Part shown: positions 26,815-35,209 of the stretch, one piece after another | Layout: every line of letters starts with the position of its first letter | Numbering within the stretch: position 1 is the first letter of the stretch | Source: Caryophanales bacterium UBA1188 | GTDB lineage: Bacteria > Bacillota_I > Bacilli_A > Izemoplasmatales > UBA1188 | Direction: 5' to 3' | NCBI GenBank assembly: GCA_002310135.1 | Contig: DBYK01000001.1 | Location: forward strand, 527,712 to 591,711 | DNA: 64,000 nucleotides | Notes under the pieces: generated by a model | What the model was told of the DNA's origin: nothing | Database searches by the model: none | Seen by the model: only the letters and a program-made list of their open reading frames with translations | Position numbers and translations under genes: made by a program

Positions 26815-28203
26815 TTAAGCCTCCGTACCACCTACTACCATTTTAGATACTTTGATTGTTGGTTGGCCACAATTTGCAGGAATAGATCCTGATAAGCTAC
26901 CACACATACCAGGGCTTGATTCTAGGTCGCTACCAACCATTACTATATTACTCAAAGTTTCAATACCTTTTCCAACAAGAGATGCTCCTCTTACAGGTTC
27001 ACATATTTTACCATCTTTGATTAAATATGCTTCACTTACAGCAAAATTGAAATCTCCAGTAAACGGATCAACTGAACCACCACCAAGAGATTTACAATAT
27101 AATCCTCTTTCTATTCCAACGAGCATTTCTTCAAGAGTTGATGTTCCATTTGCTATAAATGTATTAGACATTCTAGAAGTTGGAGCGTATTTATAAGATT
27201 CTCTTCTTCCAGAACCAGTTGAATTAGCTCCCATCTTTTTACCGTTTAGTTTGTCTATCATATATGATACTAAAACACCGTCTTTTATTAATTGTCTTCT
27301 TTGTTGTGGGTTGCCTTCATCATCAAATGTTGCACTACCCCAATCGTTTTCGATTGTACCGTCATCGAATGCTGATACACATGAATTAGCAACTTTAGTA
27401 TTTAATTTGCCACAGAATACAGATAAATTTTTAGCAACACTAGTAGCTTCTAATGAGTGCCCTACTGCTTCATGGAATAAAACACCACCAAATCCTTTTC
27501 CAATAATTACAGGCATTTCTCCTGATGGACATGGCTTCGCATTTAGATTAACTATTGCTTGTTTAGCAGCTTCAGTGCTTAGTGCTTCAACATCACAAAT
27601 TGAATCAAACATTTCATAACCCATGTTTTTGCCTACACTTGCATGACCGTTTTCAATAGTTGTTCCATTAGATGCAATTGCAATTGTAGTAAATCTTAAG
27701 TGGTTTCTTTCATCTTGAACATAAGTTCCTTCTGAATTTGCAATTTCAACCAATTGATTTGTTTCAAGAATAACAATTCTTGCTTGAATTATTTCTTTTG
27801 CATAAGCTCTAACTATCTTATCTGATTTTTCTAGTATTTTGATTTTATCTTCAGTCTTAACATCTTTTGGATATATCTTACATTTATGTTTGTCGCCTAC
27901 TTTAAGAGGCTTTAAAGGTGCAATATCCTTAGGTGTATCATTAAAGCTTGCGCTTAACTTATCAGCTAATGAAAGAAGAGAGTCTTCATCAATGTTGTTT
28001 GAATAACCATAAACAAAATTTGTCCCAAGAGCAACTCTAAGGCCCACTCCTCTTACATGGCTTTCTTCAATTGAGTTAACTTTAGAATCCATCATAGAAA
28101 TAACTTTGTTTGTTGTGTTTTCTGCAAACACTTCAACAAAGTCAGCTCCACTTTTAGATGCTTCTTTAATTATTTTTTCTATTAATTTTTTCTCTAAAAT
28201 CAT
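26815..28203 (-). CDS. tldD: TldD metalloprotease
   Basis: The catalytic subunit of the TldD/TldE protease. The zinc site is HEAVGH at residues 244-249, and the third ligand matches Cys434 in GMCGSLSGSIPANCGQPT. The Gly/Arg-rich segment GSGRRESYKYAPTSRMSNT is a family hallmark. The start is taken at 28203 behind GAAAGGAAA; an ATG 15 bases upstream is also open. It is followed by tldE, then the radical SAM cassette, all without promoters between them. A second tldD at 62.2 kb shares these motifs but has a divergent C-terminus. Confidence 0.92.
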   Translation of the reverse strand: MILEKKLIEKIIKEASKSGADFVEVFAENTTNKVISMMDSKVNSIEESHVRGVGLRVALGTNFVYGYSNNIDEDSLLSLADKLSASFNDTPKDIAPLKPLKVGDKHKCKIYPKDVKTEDKIKILEKSDKIVRAYAKEIIQARIVILETNQLVEIANSEGTYVQDERNHLRFTTIAIASNGTTIENGHASVGKNMGYEMFDSICDVEALSTEAAKQAIVNLNAKPCPSGEMPVIIGKGFGGVLFHEAVGHSLEATSVAKNLSVFCGKLNTKVANSCVSAFDDGTIENDWGSATFDDEGNPQQRRQLIKDGVLVSYMIDKLNGKKMGANSTGSGRRESYKYAPTSRMSNTFIANGTSTLEEMLVGIERGLYCKSLGGGSVDPFTGDFNFAVSEAYLIKDGKICEPVRGASLVGKGIETLSNIVMVGSDLESSPGMCGSLSGSIPANCGQPTIKVSKMVVGGTEA

Positions 28204-28226
28204 ATTTTTTCCTTTCATATTAAGCG

Positions 28227-28823
28227 TTAGTCGTCATATTGATTTTCATACTCATCCATAATGGAGTTGTATTTGTCTTCATCAAAGTCATCTTCATCTT
28301 CTTCTTCATCATATGACTTATCATCATCGTCTTCATCTAATTCTGAATCTAAATCTTTTTCGTAACTACTATAGTCATCGTCTTGTGATTCATCATAATC
28401 ATCGAACGAAACATTTTCATAATCTTCATCATTGCTATCGAGATTTTCTTCTTTTTCTTCTTCATCCTCAAGTTCTTCAATATATTTAACTTTCTTAGAT
28501 GATTTCTTTCTTGGTTTTTTGATGATTTCTTCTTCATCTTCATCGTATTCATCGGCGATATGTTCTTGATAATATTCAGAATCTAATACTTCAAGTTTTT
28601 GGTTTTTCTTTAAATCCCATAAATCATCACCACAGTATACAAAATCTCCGCAAGCTGTGATGTCTGTATAAAATTGAGCTATATTAGCCTTTCTTTCATC
28701 TTCTGACATCCCTTTTGCATCACAAACTTTTTTGTATAAATCAATAAAAGTAGTTTTTTCGTTTGATTCTAATTGAATTTCTATAGCTAGTTCTACTAAT
28801 GACATTGAATTAATATCTTTCAT
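28227..28823 (-). CDS. rpoE: DNA-directed RNA polymerase delta subunit
   Basis: The Firmicutes-specific delta subunit, which increases RNA polymerase recycling and promoter selectivity. The N-terminal HARE-HTH domain (residues 1-85) includes SLVELAIEIQ, TFIDLYKKVCD and a final WDL strand; the C-terminal half is an Asp/Glu/Tyr-rich disordered tail. At 198 residues it is slightly longer than Bacillus delta. GGAGG precedes the start. It sits between asnS and tldD in one co-directional run. Confidence 0.9.
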   Translation of the reverse strand: MKDINSMSLVELAIEIQLESNEKTTFIDLYKKVCDAKGMSEDERKANIAQFYTDITACGDFVYCGDDLWDLKKNQKLEVLDSEYYQEHIADEYDEDEEEIIKKPRKKSSKKVKYIEELEDEEEKEENLDSNDEDYENVSFDDYDESQDDDYSSYEKDLDSELDEDDDDKSYDEEEDEDDFDEDKYNSIMDEYENQYDD

Positions 28824-28859
28824 TTATATTCCTCCAAGCAATCTCTTCTATACATTATT

Positions 28860-30215
28860 CTAAAAATCACATGATTTTGGTGTTCTAGGATAACTTAGAA
28901 CATCTCTTATGTTGTCTATTCCTGTTAAGAACATCAACAATCTTTCGACACCAAGACCAAAGCCAGCGTGTTTGCATCCACCATATCTTCTAGTATCGAC
29001 ATACCAGTCTAGTGTTTCTTCGTTCATTCCTAATTCGTTCATTCTATTTAAAAGAACATCTAATCTTTCTTCTCTTTGGCTACCTCCTATTATTTCTCCG
29101 CTTCCTGGAACTAATAGGTCTGATCCCGCAACAGTTTCATTATCATCATTTATTCTCATATAGAACGCTTTAATATCTTTTGGCCAGTTATATACAAAGA
29201 CAGGGCCGTTGAAATGTTTTGTTAAGAATTTTTCGTGTTCTGTGGCTAGGTCTTTGCCATATTCTGGAGTATTTTCAAATCCTATTCTAGATTCTTTTAA
29301 AATTGTAATAGCATCGTGATGAGTTACTCTTGCAAATTTTGGAGAATCAAGCACAGCTTTTAATCTATTTATTAATCCTTTTTCTATGAAAGAATCAAAT
29401 AATTGAAGTTCATCTTTACAATGATCAAATACATATTTGATGATATATCTAATCATTTCTTCTGCTAAATTTTGTTCATCTTCTAAATCAGCAAAAGCAA
29501 TTTCTGGTTCAACCATCCAAAACTCAGATGCGTGTTTTGTTGTGTTAGAATTTTCTGCTCTAAATGTTGGTCCAAATGTATATACTTTTCTAAATGCCAT
29601 CGCATATGGTTCAACATGAAGTTGTCCTGTAACTGTTAAGAATACATTTTTACCAAAGAAATCTGTTTTAGGGTTCTTTGTATCAGTACAAACACTAAAT
29701 AATTCTCCCGCGCCTTCACCATCGTTTGATGTCATTATAGGAGTATTAACATAAACAAAGTTTTTTTCATGGAAGAATGTGTGTATCGCATATTCAACCT
29801 CACTTCTTAATCTAAATACTGCATGAAAAAGGTTTGTCCTAACTCTTAGGTGAAGATTTTCTCTTAAAAATTCTCTTGTATGTCTTTTTGGTTGAATAGG
29901 AAAATCTTCTTGACTATCTCCAAGTAATATTATTTCTTTAGCTTTAATTTCAAATGGTTGTGGCATATTTGGGGTTAATATAAATGTCCCTTTTATTTCA
30001 ACTGATACACCACATCTATATTTTTGAACATCTTTGAAGTTGTCAAGATTCTTTTCTTCATAAACGATTTGAGATGTTTTAAAACAAGATCCATCGTTTA
30101 AATCTAGAAAGCCAAACTCTTTTTGGGCTCTATTGTTTCTAACCCATCCAGCGACTGTGATTTCTTTTTTGTCGTATTTTTGGCTTTCATCAAATAATTC
30201 TTTTAATGTTATCAT
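28860..30215 (-). CDS. asnS: Asparaginyl-tRNA synthetase
   Basis: A class IIb synthetase with an N-terminal OB fold (ITVAGWVRNNRAQKEFGFLDLNDG), motif 2 around FGPTFRAENSNTTKHASEFWMVEPE, and motif 3 GFGLGVERLLMFLTG with the usual RTP ending. At 451 residues, and with these motifs, AsnRS is preferred to AspRS, which has an insertion. It overlaps rmuC by 4 bp. No T-box or other leader was seen upstream; it is the second gene of the rmuC-led run. Confidence 0.94.
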   Translation of the reverse strand: MITLKELFDESQKYDKKEITVAGWVRNNRAQKEFGFLDLNDGSCFKTSQIVYEEKNLDNFKDVQKYRCGVSVEIKGTFILTPNMPQPFEIKAKEIILLGDSQEDFPIQPKRHTREFLRENLHLRVRTNLFHAVFRLRSEVEYAIHTFFHEKNFVYVNTPIMTSNDGEGAGELFSVCTDTKNPKTDFFGKNVFLTVTGQLHVEPYAMAFRKVYTFGPTFRAENSNTTKHASEFWMVEPEIAFADLEDEQNLAEEMIRYIIKYVFDHCKDELQLFDSFIEKGLINRLKAVLDSPKFARVTHHDAITILKESRIGFENTPEYGKDLATEHEKFLTKHFNGPVFVYNWPKDIKAFYMRINDDNETVAGSDLLVPGSGEIIGGSQREERLDVLLNRMNELGMNEETLDWYVDTRRYGGCKHAGFGLGVERLLMFLTGIDNIRDVLSYPRTPKSCDF

Positions 30216-31405
30216 AGTACTTCCTCAACGTTTTCTATATCTTCAATTTGTTCGAATTCATTAATTTCTTCTATTGTATCAATAGACGCGTTATTAATTC
30301 GATTAAATTTGCTTGTAATTTTTTTGCTTGATATATTGATTTTGTTAGCATCCTCTACTACTTGTCCAAGACGTTTTTCAAATTTATCCCATCTTTCAGT
30401 GTATTTATTAAAATCTACTGCAAGTTTTTTAAGTTCTTCTAATATTTTGCCTGCATTTTTATTTCTTTCTTTGTCTTTTAATACCACAACAATTGTTTCA
30501 ACTATTGCCATAAGTGTAGTAGGTGATGTAATCCAAACATTATATTTATTAGAAAATTCAACTAAATCCTGGTGATTTCCGTATATTTCAGCAAACACAG
30601 ATTCTGATGGAACAAACATCATAGCTTGGTTTGCGGTTTCGTTTGGAATTATATATTTAGTTGAAATATCTCTAATATGTTTTTTGATGTCTTCTTTAAA
30701 TTTTTTTCTGTATGATTCTCTTTCGCTATCGCCTATTCCTTCAGCATACATTTTTTTATAATTTTCAAGAGGGAATTTAGAATCCACTACAATATTTCCA
30801 AGAGGGTTTGGAAGTTTCAAAAGCACATCGGCCATATTATTATTAGATAATTTGTGTTGAATTGAATAAACTTCTTCTCTTTCACCAAACATATCTATTA
30901 AGATAGTGTTTAATTGAAGTTCCCCGAAATTGCCTCTCATCTTTTTATCATCCAAAATGCTTTTGAATGATTCAATAGATGTTTCAACGTTTTGAAGATT
31001 CTTTTGTGCAGCGTCTATTTGCGCTATAGTGTTTTGTAGTTCTTTGAATGTTTCACTAGTTTTTTCAAAATTTTGAGAAACATTCTCATTCATCTCTTTT
31101 AGTATTTTATCAAATAATAAATTGTTTATCTCCTTAAATTTATCATCAATTGATTGGTTTAGTTTTTCTTTAAAATCAATGAAATCTTTACTCGTGTTGT
31201 GTTGGATTTGACTTATGTCGTTTTTTAATCGATTGTTGTCATCTAATATTCTTTTTTCTTGCTCATCATTTGCTTTTTTGATTTCATCTTTAAGTTCGTT
31301 TATTGAATTGTTTTTATTTTTCTTTTTGTTATCAATAAGCAATATTATTACTAAGCCAATGAGTAAAACAATTAAAGATATTATCACATAATCTTTTGGC
31401 TCCAT
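30212..31405 (-). CDS. rmuC: DNA recombination protein RmuC homologue
   Basis: A 397-residue protein with an N-terminal TM helix (about 6-24), a long coiled coil to about residue 150 and the RmuC domain: MRGNFGELQLNTIL, VDSKFPLENYKKMY and MMFVPSESVFAEIYG. RmuC is thought to be a membrane-tethered nuclease-like factor that limits DNA inversions. A ribosome site AAAGGAGG and a good promoter precede it. It is first in rmuC-asnS-rpoE-tldD-tldE and the radical SAM cassette. Confidence 0.9.
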   Translation of the reverse strand: MEPKDYVIISLIVLLIGLVIILLIDNKKKNKNNSINELKDEIKKANDEQEKRILDDNNRLKNDISQIQHNTSKDFIDFKEKLNQSIDDKFKEINNLLFDKILKEMNENVSQNFEKTSETFKELQNTIAQIDAAQKNLQNVETSIESFKSILDDKKMRGNFGELQLNTILIDMFGEREEVYSIQHKLSNNNMADVLLKLPNPLGNIVVDSKFPLENYKKMYAEGIGDSERESYRKKFKEDIKKHIRDISTKYIIPNETANQAMMFVPSESVFAEIYGNHQDLVEFSNKYNVWITSPTTLMAIVETIVVVLKDKERNKNAGKILEELKKLAVDFNKYTERWDKFEKRLGQVVEDANKINISSKKITSKFNRINNASIDTIEEINEFEQIEDIENVEEVL

Positions 31406-31423
31406 AGTTTCCTCCTTTATCTA

Positions 31424-31452
31424 ATTATATTATTATATATTAATAATAACAA
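31424..31452 (-). promoter_or_regulatory. Promoter of the rmuC-led operon
   Basis: Minus-strand TTGTTA, 17-base spacer, perfect TATAAT, 19 bases before the rmuC start. The -35 box lies in the T tract of the upstream prs terminator. Confidence 0.7.
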
Positions 31453-31479
31453 AAAAAGAAGAGATTTTGTCTCTTCTTT
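31451..31479 (-). terminator. Rho-independent terminator of prs
   Basis: A 10-bp stem AAAGAAGAGA/TCTCTTCTTT with a 5-base loop, followed on the minus strand by T, 16 bases after the prs stop. Confidence 0.9.
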
Positions 31480-31494
31480 GTTCAATATTATCAA

Positions 31495-32445
31495 TTATTT
31501 GAATAGTGGAGATAGAGGGAGGTCATCAATTACTCTTTCTATTGCACTAGAGATTAGGTTAGCTATTGATATAATTTTTAAATTGTTGAATTTTTTATCA
31601 TCTTTAATTTCGATAGAGTTTGTAACCACTACCTCTTTAAACACTTTGTCTGATAACTTCTCAACCGCATTTCCTGAGAACAAACCATGAGATGCAAAGA
31701 CATAAATGTCTTTAGCTCCTGCTTTCTTTAAAGCGTATGCGGCATTATATACACTTCCACCTGTATCAATTAAGTCATCAATTATTACACAATTTTTGTT
31801 TTGAACATCACCTATAATGTTCATAACTTCTGATACATTTGGTCTTGGTCTTCTTTTATCAATAATAGCTATATCAATTCCATATGGTTCAGCTAATGCT
31901 CTTGCTCTATTTGCTCCTCCATGATCTGGAGATACGACTACGAAATCAGTTATTCCGTTTGCATCTATATATTTATGAAACAAAGGCATTCCTTGAAGGT
32001 TGTCTATTGGAATATTGAAGAAACCTTGAATTTGGGCAGCATGTAAATCTAAGCAAATTACTCTTGTTGCACCTGCTGCAGTTAACAAATCAGCTACTAG
32101 TTTTGCAGATATTGGTTGTCTAGATTTAGCTTTTCTGTCTTGTCTGCAATATCCATAATATGGAAGAACAATATTAATTTCTTTTGCAGATGCTCTCTTA
32201 AGAGCATCCATGAAAATTAATAATTCCATTAGATTGTCATTAACAGGGTTTGAGGTTGATTGAATAACGAATACTTTGTGCCCTCTTACTGTCTCATCGA
32301 TGTTTACACTTATTTCTCCATCAGCAAATCTTGTTATTTCGCAACTAGATAGTGGAATTTCTAATATATCAGAAACTTCCTTAGCAAGTGATTTGTTTGA
32401 ACTTAAAGCAAATATTTTAATTTTTTCTCCATGATATAAAGCCAT
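31495..32445 (-). CDS. prs: Ribose-phosphate pyrophosphokinase
   Basis: Makes PRPP from ribose 5-phosphate and ATP for nucleotide and cofactor synthesis. It has FADGEISVNIDETVRG, STSNPVNDNLMELL, the ATP site region YYGYCRQDRK, DLHAAQIQGFF and the PRPP loop VIIDDLIDTGGS. At 316 residues it is standard. It lies downstream of ispE and spoVG in the Bacillus-like order but has its own candidate promoter and terminator. Confidence 0.96.
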   Translation of the reverse strand: MALYHGEKIKIFALSSNKSLAKEVSDILEIPLSSCEITRFADGEISVNIDETVRGHKVFVIQSTSNPVNDNLMELLIFMDALKRASAKEINIVLPYYGYCRQDRKAKSRQPISAKLVADLLTAAGATRVICLDLHAAQIQGFFNIPIDNLQGMPLFHKYIDANGITDFVVVSPDHGGANRARALAEPYGIDIAIIDKRRPRPNVSEVMNIIGDVQNKNCVIIDDLIDTGGSVYNAAYALKKAGAKDIYVFASHGLFSGNAVEKLSDKVFKEVVVTNSIEIKDDKKFNNLKIISIANLISSAIERVIDDLPLSPLFK

Positions 32446-32472
32446 CTGTGCACCTCTCTATTTACATAAAAT

Positions 32473-32481
32473 AGTATAGCA
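32473..32481 (-). promoter_or_regulatory. Candidate extended -10 promoter for prs
   Basis: Minus-strand TGC-TATACT, 28 bases before the prs ATG and just downstream of the spoVG terminator; the -35 is weak. Confidence 0.45.
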
Positions 32482-32490
32482 CTTATAAAA

Positions 32491-32514
32491 GAAAAAAGCA
32501 CCATAAAAGGTGCT
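32491..32514 (-). terminator. Rho-independent terminator of spoVG
   Basis: A 6-bp stem AGCACC/GGTGCT, 6-base loop, followed on the minus strand by TTTTTTC, 18 bases after the spoVG stop. Confidence 0.75.
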
Positions 32515-32532
32515 ATTTTTCTAAAAGCATTT

Positions 32533-32787
32533 TTATTCCGCTTTCATGAACGCTTCTAAAACTTTGGCTTCTATATAATTACGTGTATCTTGGTTGAGTG
32601 GATGAGCAATATCTTTGTGTTGACCTTTTGGAGTCTTTTTTGAAGGCATTGTAACAAACATCCCATTTGTTCCTTCAAAGACTTTCAGATCATGAACCAC
32701 AAAAACATTATCGAAAGTTATAGATACAGTGGCTTTGATTCTGGTTTCTCCAGTGACTTTCCTAAGTCTTACATCAGTAATTTCCAT
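32533..32787 (-). CDS. spoVG: SpoVG family regulatory protein
   Basis: An 84-residue protein matching SpoVG: MEITDVRLRKV at the start, KATVSITFDNVFVVHDLKV, GMFVTMPSKKTPKGQHKDIAHPL and the C-terminal helix. SpoVG is a site-specific nucleic-acid-binding regulator found in sporulating and non-sporulating Firmicutes and spirochaetes, so it does not prove sporulation. It is located between ispE and prs as in Bacillus. Confidence 0.93.
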   Translation of the reverse strand: MEITDVRLRKVTGETRIKATVSITFDNVFVVHDLKVFEGTNGMFVTMPSKKTPKGQHKDIAHPLNQDTRNYIEAKVLEAFMKAE

Positions 32788-32803
32788 TTTTATGTTCGTC
32801 TAC

Positions 32804-32829
32804 CTCTTAAGTATATTATACTTTAAGAG
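32804..32829 (-). promoter_or_regulatory. Inverted repeat overlapping the candidate spoVG -10
   Basis: A 12-bp inverted repeat with one bulge (32804-32815 with 32817-32829) lies between ispE and spoVG. A minus-strand TATAAT at 32820-32815 is inside it. No convincing -35. It could be an operator, or only a weak terminator of ispE. Confidence 0.35.
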
Positions 32830-32840
32830 AAGGATCTTTG

Positions 32841-33608
32841 TTATAGTTTTTTGGAAATTTTGACTATTGTAGAGCCAGAACCAGTTATAAATAGGGCTTT
32901 TTTGCCATAAACATTCATTAAAAGTTCATATCTTGCTTTGACTTCTGGATATAAATTGAAAATTGTTTCTTCTAAATCATTACATAATCCTTTAGAAAAT
33001 TCATCGAAATTTTCGTTTTTTAAGCATGTTAGTGCTTCATCTAAAGAATATTTGTTGTATGAAACTAAATTAGAAAAAATATTACCTGTAGATATGTTTA
33101 CTTTAGGTGAAAATAATGATATTTCATAATTGCTGATATCTAAATCTAGTGGTTCAATAATATCTCCTGTTCCTTTGACGACCGCTGGTCCTTTGTATAA
33201 ACAATATGGCGTATCTGAACCAAATTTTTTTGATATTTCAAATAATTGAGAAAAAGAAAGATTTAATTTCCATAGTTCATTTAAAGCTTCAAGGGTTGTA
33301 GCAGCGTCACTAGATCCACCACCAAGGCCACCACCAACTGGAATATGCTTCTCAATAAAGATTTTTACACCTTTTTTTACATTAAATGCCTTCTTTAAAT
33401 ACACAGCAACTTTATATGCAAGATTATTTTTACCATTTAAATCTTTGTTTGATGTTTCACATATAATTTCACCATCAGTTAAATCATAAGTAATTTCATC
33501 AGCAAGGCCAACCATAATATTTACCATTTCTAAATCATGGTATCCGTCTTCTCTTTTTCTTTTAACATTAAGAAATAGATTAATTTTTGCGTATGCCTTT
33601 TTCTTCAT
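32841..33608 (-). CDS. ispE: 4-diphosphocytidyl-2-C-methyl-D-erythritol kinase
   Basis: A GHMP-family kinase that phosphorylates CDP-methylerythritol in the MEP pathway. It has AYAKINLFLNVKRKREDGYH at the start, the ATP loop PVGGGLGGGSSDAATTL near residue 90 and a C-terminal GSGSTIV. At 255 residues it is slightly short but complete. It starts one base after yolD and is the last gene of the aro/fol run before spoVG. Confidence 0.94.
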   Translation of the reverse strand: MKKKAYAKINLFLNVKRKREDGYHDLEMVNIMVGLADEITYDLTDGEIICETSNKDLNGKNNLAYKVAVYLKKAFNVKKGVKIFIEKHIPVGGGLGGGSSDAATTLEALNELWKLNLSFSQLFEISKKFGSDTPYCLYKGPAVVKGTGDIIEPLDLDISNYEISLFSPKVNISTGNIFSNLVSYNKYSLDEALTCLKNENFDEFSKGLCNDLEETIFNLYPEVKARYELLMNVYGKKALFITGSGSTIVKISKKL

Positions 33609-33609
33609 T

Positions 33610-33936
33610 TTATTCCATCCTTATTCCAATAATTGAATCGAATAATATTATTTCATCAGTATCAAGTTTTAATTCTTTTTTGACACTATTTAGTTTTTTT
33701 ATTACACCAAAAGTTGTATAGGTGTAACCTTCAACAAAGTAATCAATACTTACTATTTTTTTATTATTAAATGCTTCGATTATAATTCTGTTTATATCTT
33801 CGTATTCGTCATCTGATAAACTATTCTTTTGTTTTTTTGATAAATTATAAATCATGTTTTCTAGCATCGCAGAATGACCAATTAAAGCGTCAAAAGGAGC
33901 CCACTTAACTATTCCTCTATCTTTATACTCACTCAT
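33610..33936 (-). CDS. YolD-like protein
   Basis: A 108-residue YolD-family protein: DRGIVKWAPFDALIGH at the start is the family hallmark, followed by a C-terminal WYL-like beta region (IVSIDYFVEGYTYTTFGVIKKL). YolD proteins accompany Y-family polymerases of the UvrX/YqjW type in Firmicutes, often on plasmids, phages and integrative elements. It overlaps the polymerase by 8 bp with a strong AGGAGG site. The role is probably regulatory or as an accessory to the polymerase. Confidence 0.85.
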   Translation of the reverse strand: MSEYKDRGIVKWAPFDALIGHSAMLENMIYNLSKKQKNSLSDDEYEDINRIIIEAFNNKKIVSIDYFVEGYTYTTFGVIKKLNSVKKELKLDTDEIILFDSIIGIRME

Positions 33937-35209
33937 GGTGTCCTCCTACTTCTTGGTTTCTTTTTTTTGCTGTTGAATATTCTAATTCTGTGGATGCTCT
34001 TCTTATTGAGTTTTTTCCATATTTTTTCTTTATTTCATCCATAGTATCAAGAAGCTTTTCTTCTTTTGATTTCTTTTCTTTATCTTCAAATAAACTGAGT
34101 TGCAATCCGCTGTCATCAACCAAACCGGAAACACTTATTTGGAATCTTCTTATTGGTTCACCATTATAATATTTATCAAACAATTCAAGACAAGCTTTTT
34201 GAATATCTTTTCCTAAATTTATAGGTTCTTTTAATTTCATTTGTCTTGAAAAACCACCACCATAAGTTTGGTTGTAGCCAATTGAAAGATGAATTGTTTT
34301 GGTTTTCTTTTTGGTTTGTCTTAATCTAGAAGATAGGTCATCAGCCATTTCTAATATTATTTCAGGTGATGTTTCTTTGTTGTAATCTTCAAACATTACT
34401 TGCCCTACGCCATAACTTTTAGATAGTGGTTTAAATTTCTTTTTATCTTGAATTAACGACATATCTATGCCGTGTGTATGATACCAAAGTTCTTCTCCTA
34501 ATACTCCATATCTTTTTTTAAAGATTGTTGGGTCTGCTTTGGCTATGTCTCCAACCTTTCTATATCCCATTTTATTTAGAGTAACTTCATATCTTCTTCC
34601 TATACCCCACATTTTTGAAAGAGGGGTAACAGGATATAGTTTCTTTTCTACATCTTCATAAGTCCATTCCGCGATTTGAGCTTTTATTTTTTTGGCTTCT
34701 ATATCCATAGCGAGTTTTGCTAGGAGCATATTTGGGCCTATACCACATGAACAATATAGTCTCGTTTCTTTATATATGTCATCTGAAATTCTTTTAGCCA
34801 ATTTAAGATTAGATTCTGGATATAGTGCTTTATAATCTGTAAAATCAAGAAAAGACTCATCAACAGAATAAATATAGATATCGTCTTGTGATACATATCT
34901 TAAGAAAATGCTTACGACTTTAGCGGATGCTTCTAAATATCTTTTCATTCTTGGTTTACAAAATATTATGTTTTCTCCTTTTGGAAGCTCAAATATCCTA
35001 AGCCTCCCAGGAACACCTTTGTTTCTTAAATATGGGGATACAGCAAGACAAATAGATCCATCGCCTCTCGATTTGTCCGCAACAACTAAAGGGGTTTTAA
35101 ATGGATCAAGTCCTAAATCTGCACATTCAACTGAAGCATAAAAACTTTTTAAATCAATGCATATTATTCTTCTATAAATTCGATATTTTTCTAAGCCATC
35201 GTTAATCAT
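33929..35209 (-). CDS. Y-family DNA polymerase (UvrX/UmuC-like)
   Basis: A translesion polymerase: CIDLKSFYASVECADLG carries the first catalytic Asp, YSVDESFLDF the Asp-Glu pair, WGIGRRYEVTLNKMGY the helix-hairpin-helix, and the little-finger domain follows. A 426-residue protein with a C-terminal LSLFEDKEKK stretch that resembles a beta-clamp binding motif (QLSLF). It is closest to the YolD-paired UvrX/YqjW group rather than to DinB. It overlaps folD by 4 bp (ATGA) without its own good ribosome site. Confidence 0.9.
   Translation of the reverse strand: MINDGLEKYRIYRRIICIDLKSFYASVECADLGLDPFKTPLVVADKSRGDGSICLAVSPYLRNKGVPGRLRIFELPKGENIIFCKPRMKRYLEASAKVVSIFLRYVSQDDIYIYSVDESFLDFTDYKALYPESNLKLAKRISDDIYKETRLYCSCGIGPNMLLAKLAMDIEAKKIKAQIAEWTYEDVEKKLYPVTPLSKMWGIGRRYEVTLNKMGYRKVGDIAKADPTIFKKRYGVLGEELWYHTHGIDMSLIQDKKKFKPLSKSYGVGQVMFEDYNKETSPEIILEMADDLSSRLRQTKKKTKTIHLSIGYNQTYGGGFSRQMKLKEPINLGKDIQKACLELFDKYYNGEPIRRFQISVSGLVDDSGLQLSLFEDKEKKSKEEKLLDTMDEIKKKYGKNSIRRASTELEYSTAKKRNQEVGGHHE

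Noticed and set aside
27251..27619. Plus-strand open frame of 122 codons inside tldD
   Set aside because: Antisense shadow of a gene with clear zinc-protease motifs.
32533..32787. spoVG as evidence for sporulation
   Set aside because: SpoVG is widespread in non-sporulating bacteria; no other sporulation gene was recognised here.
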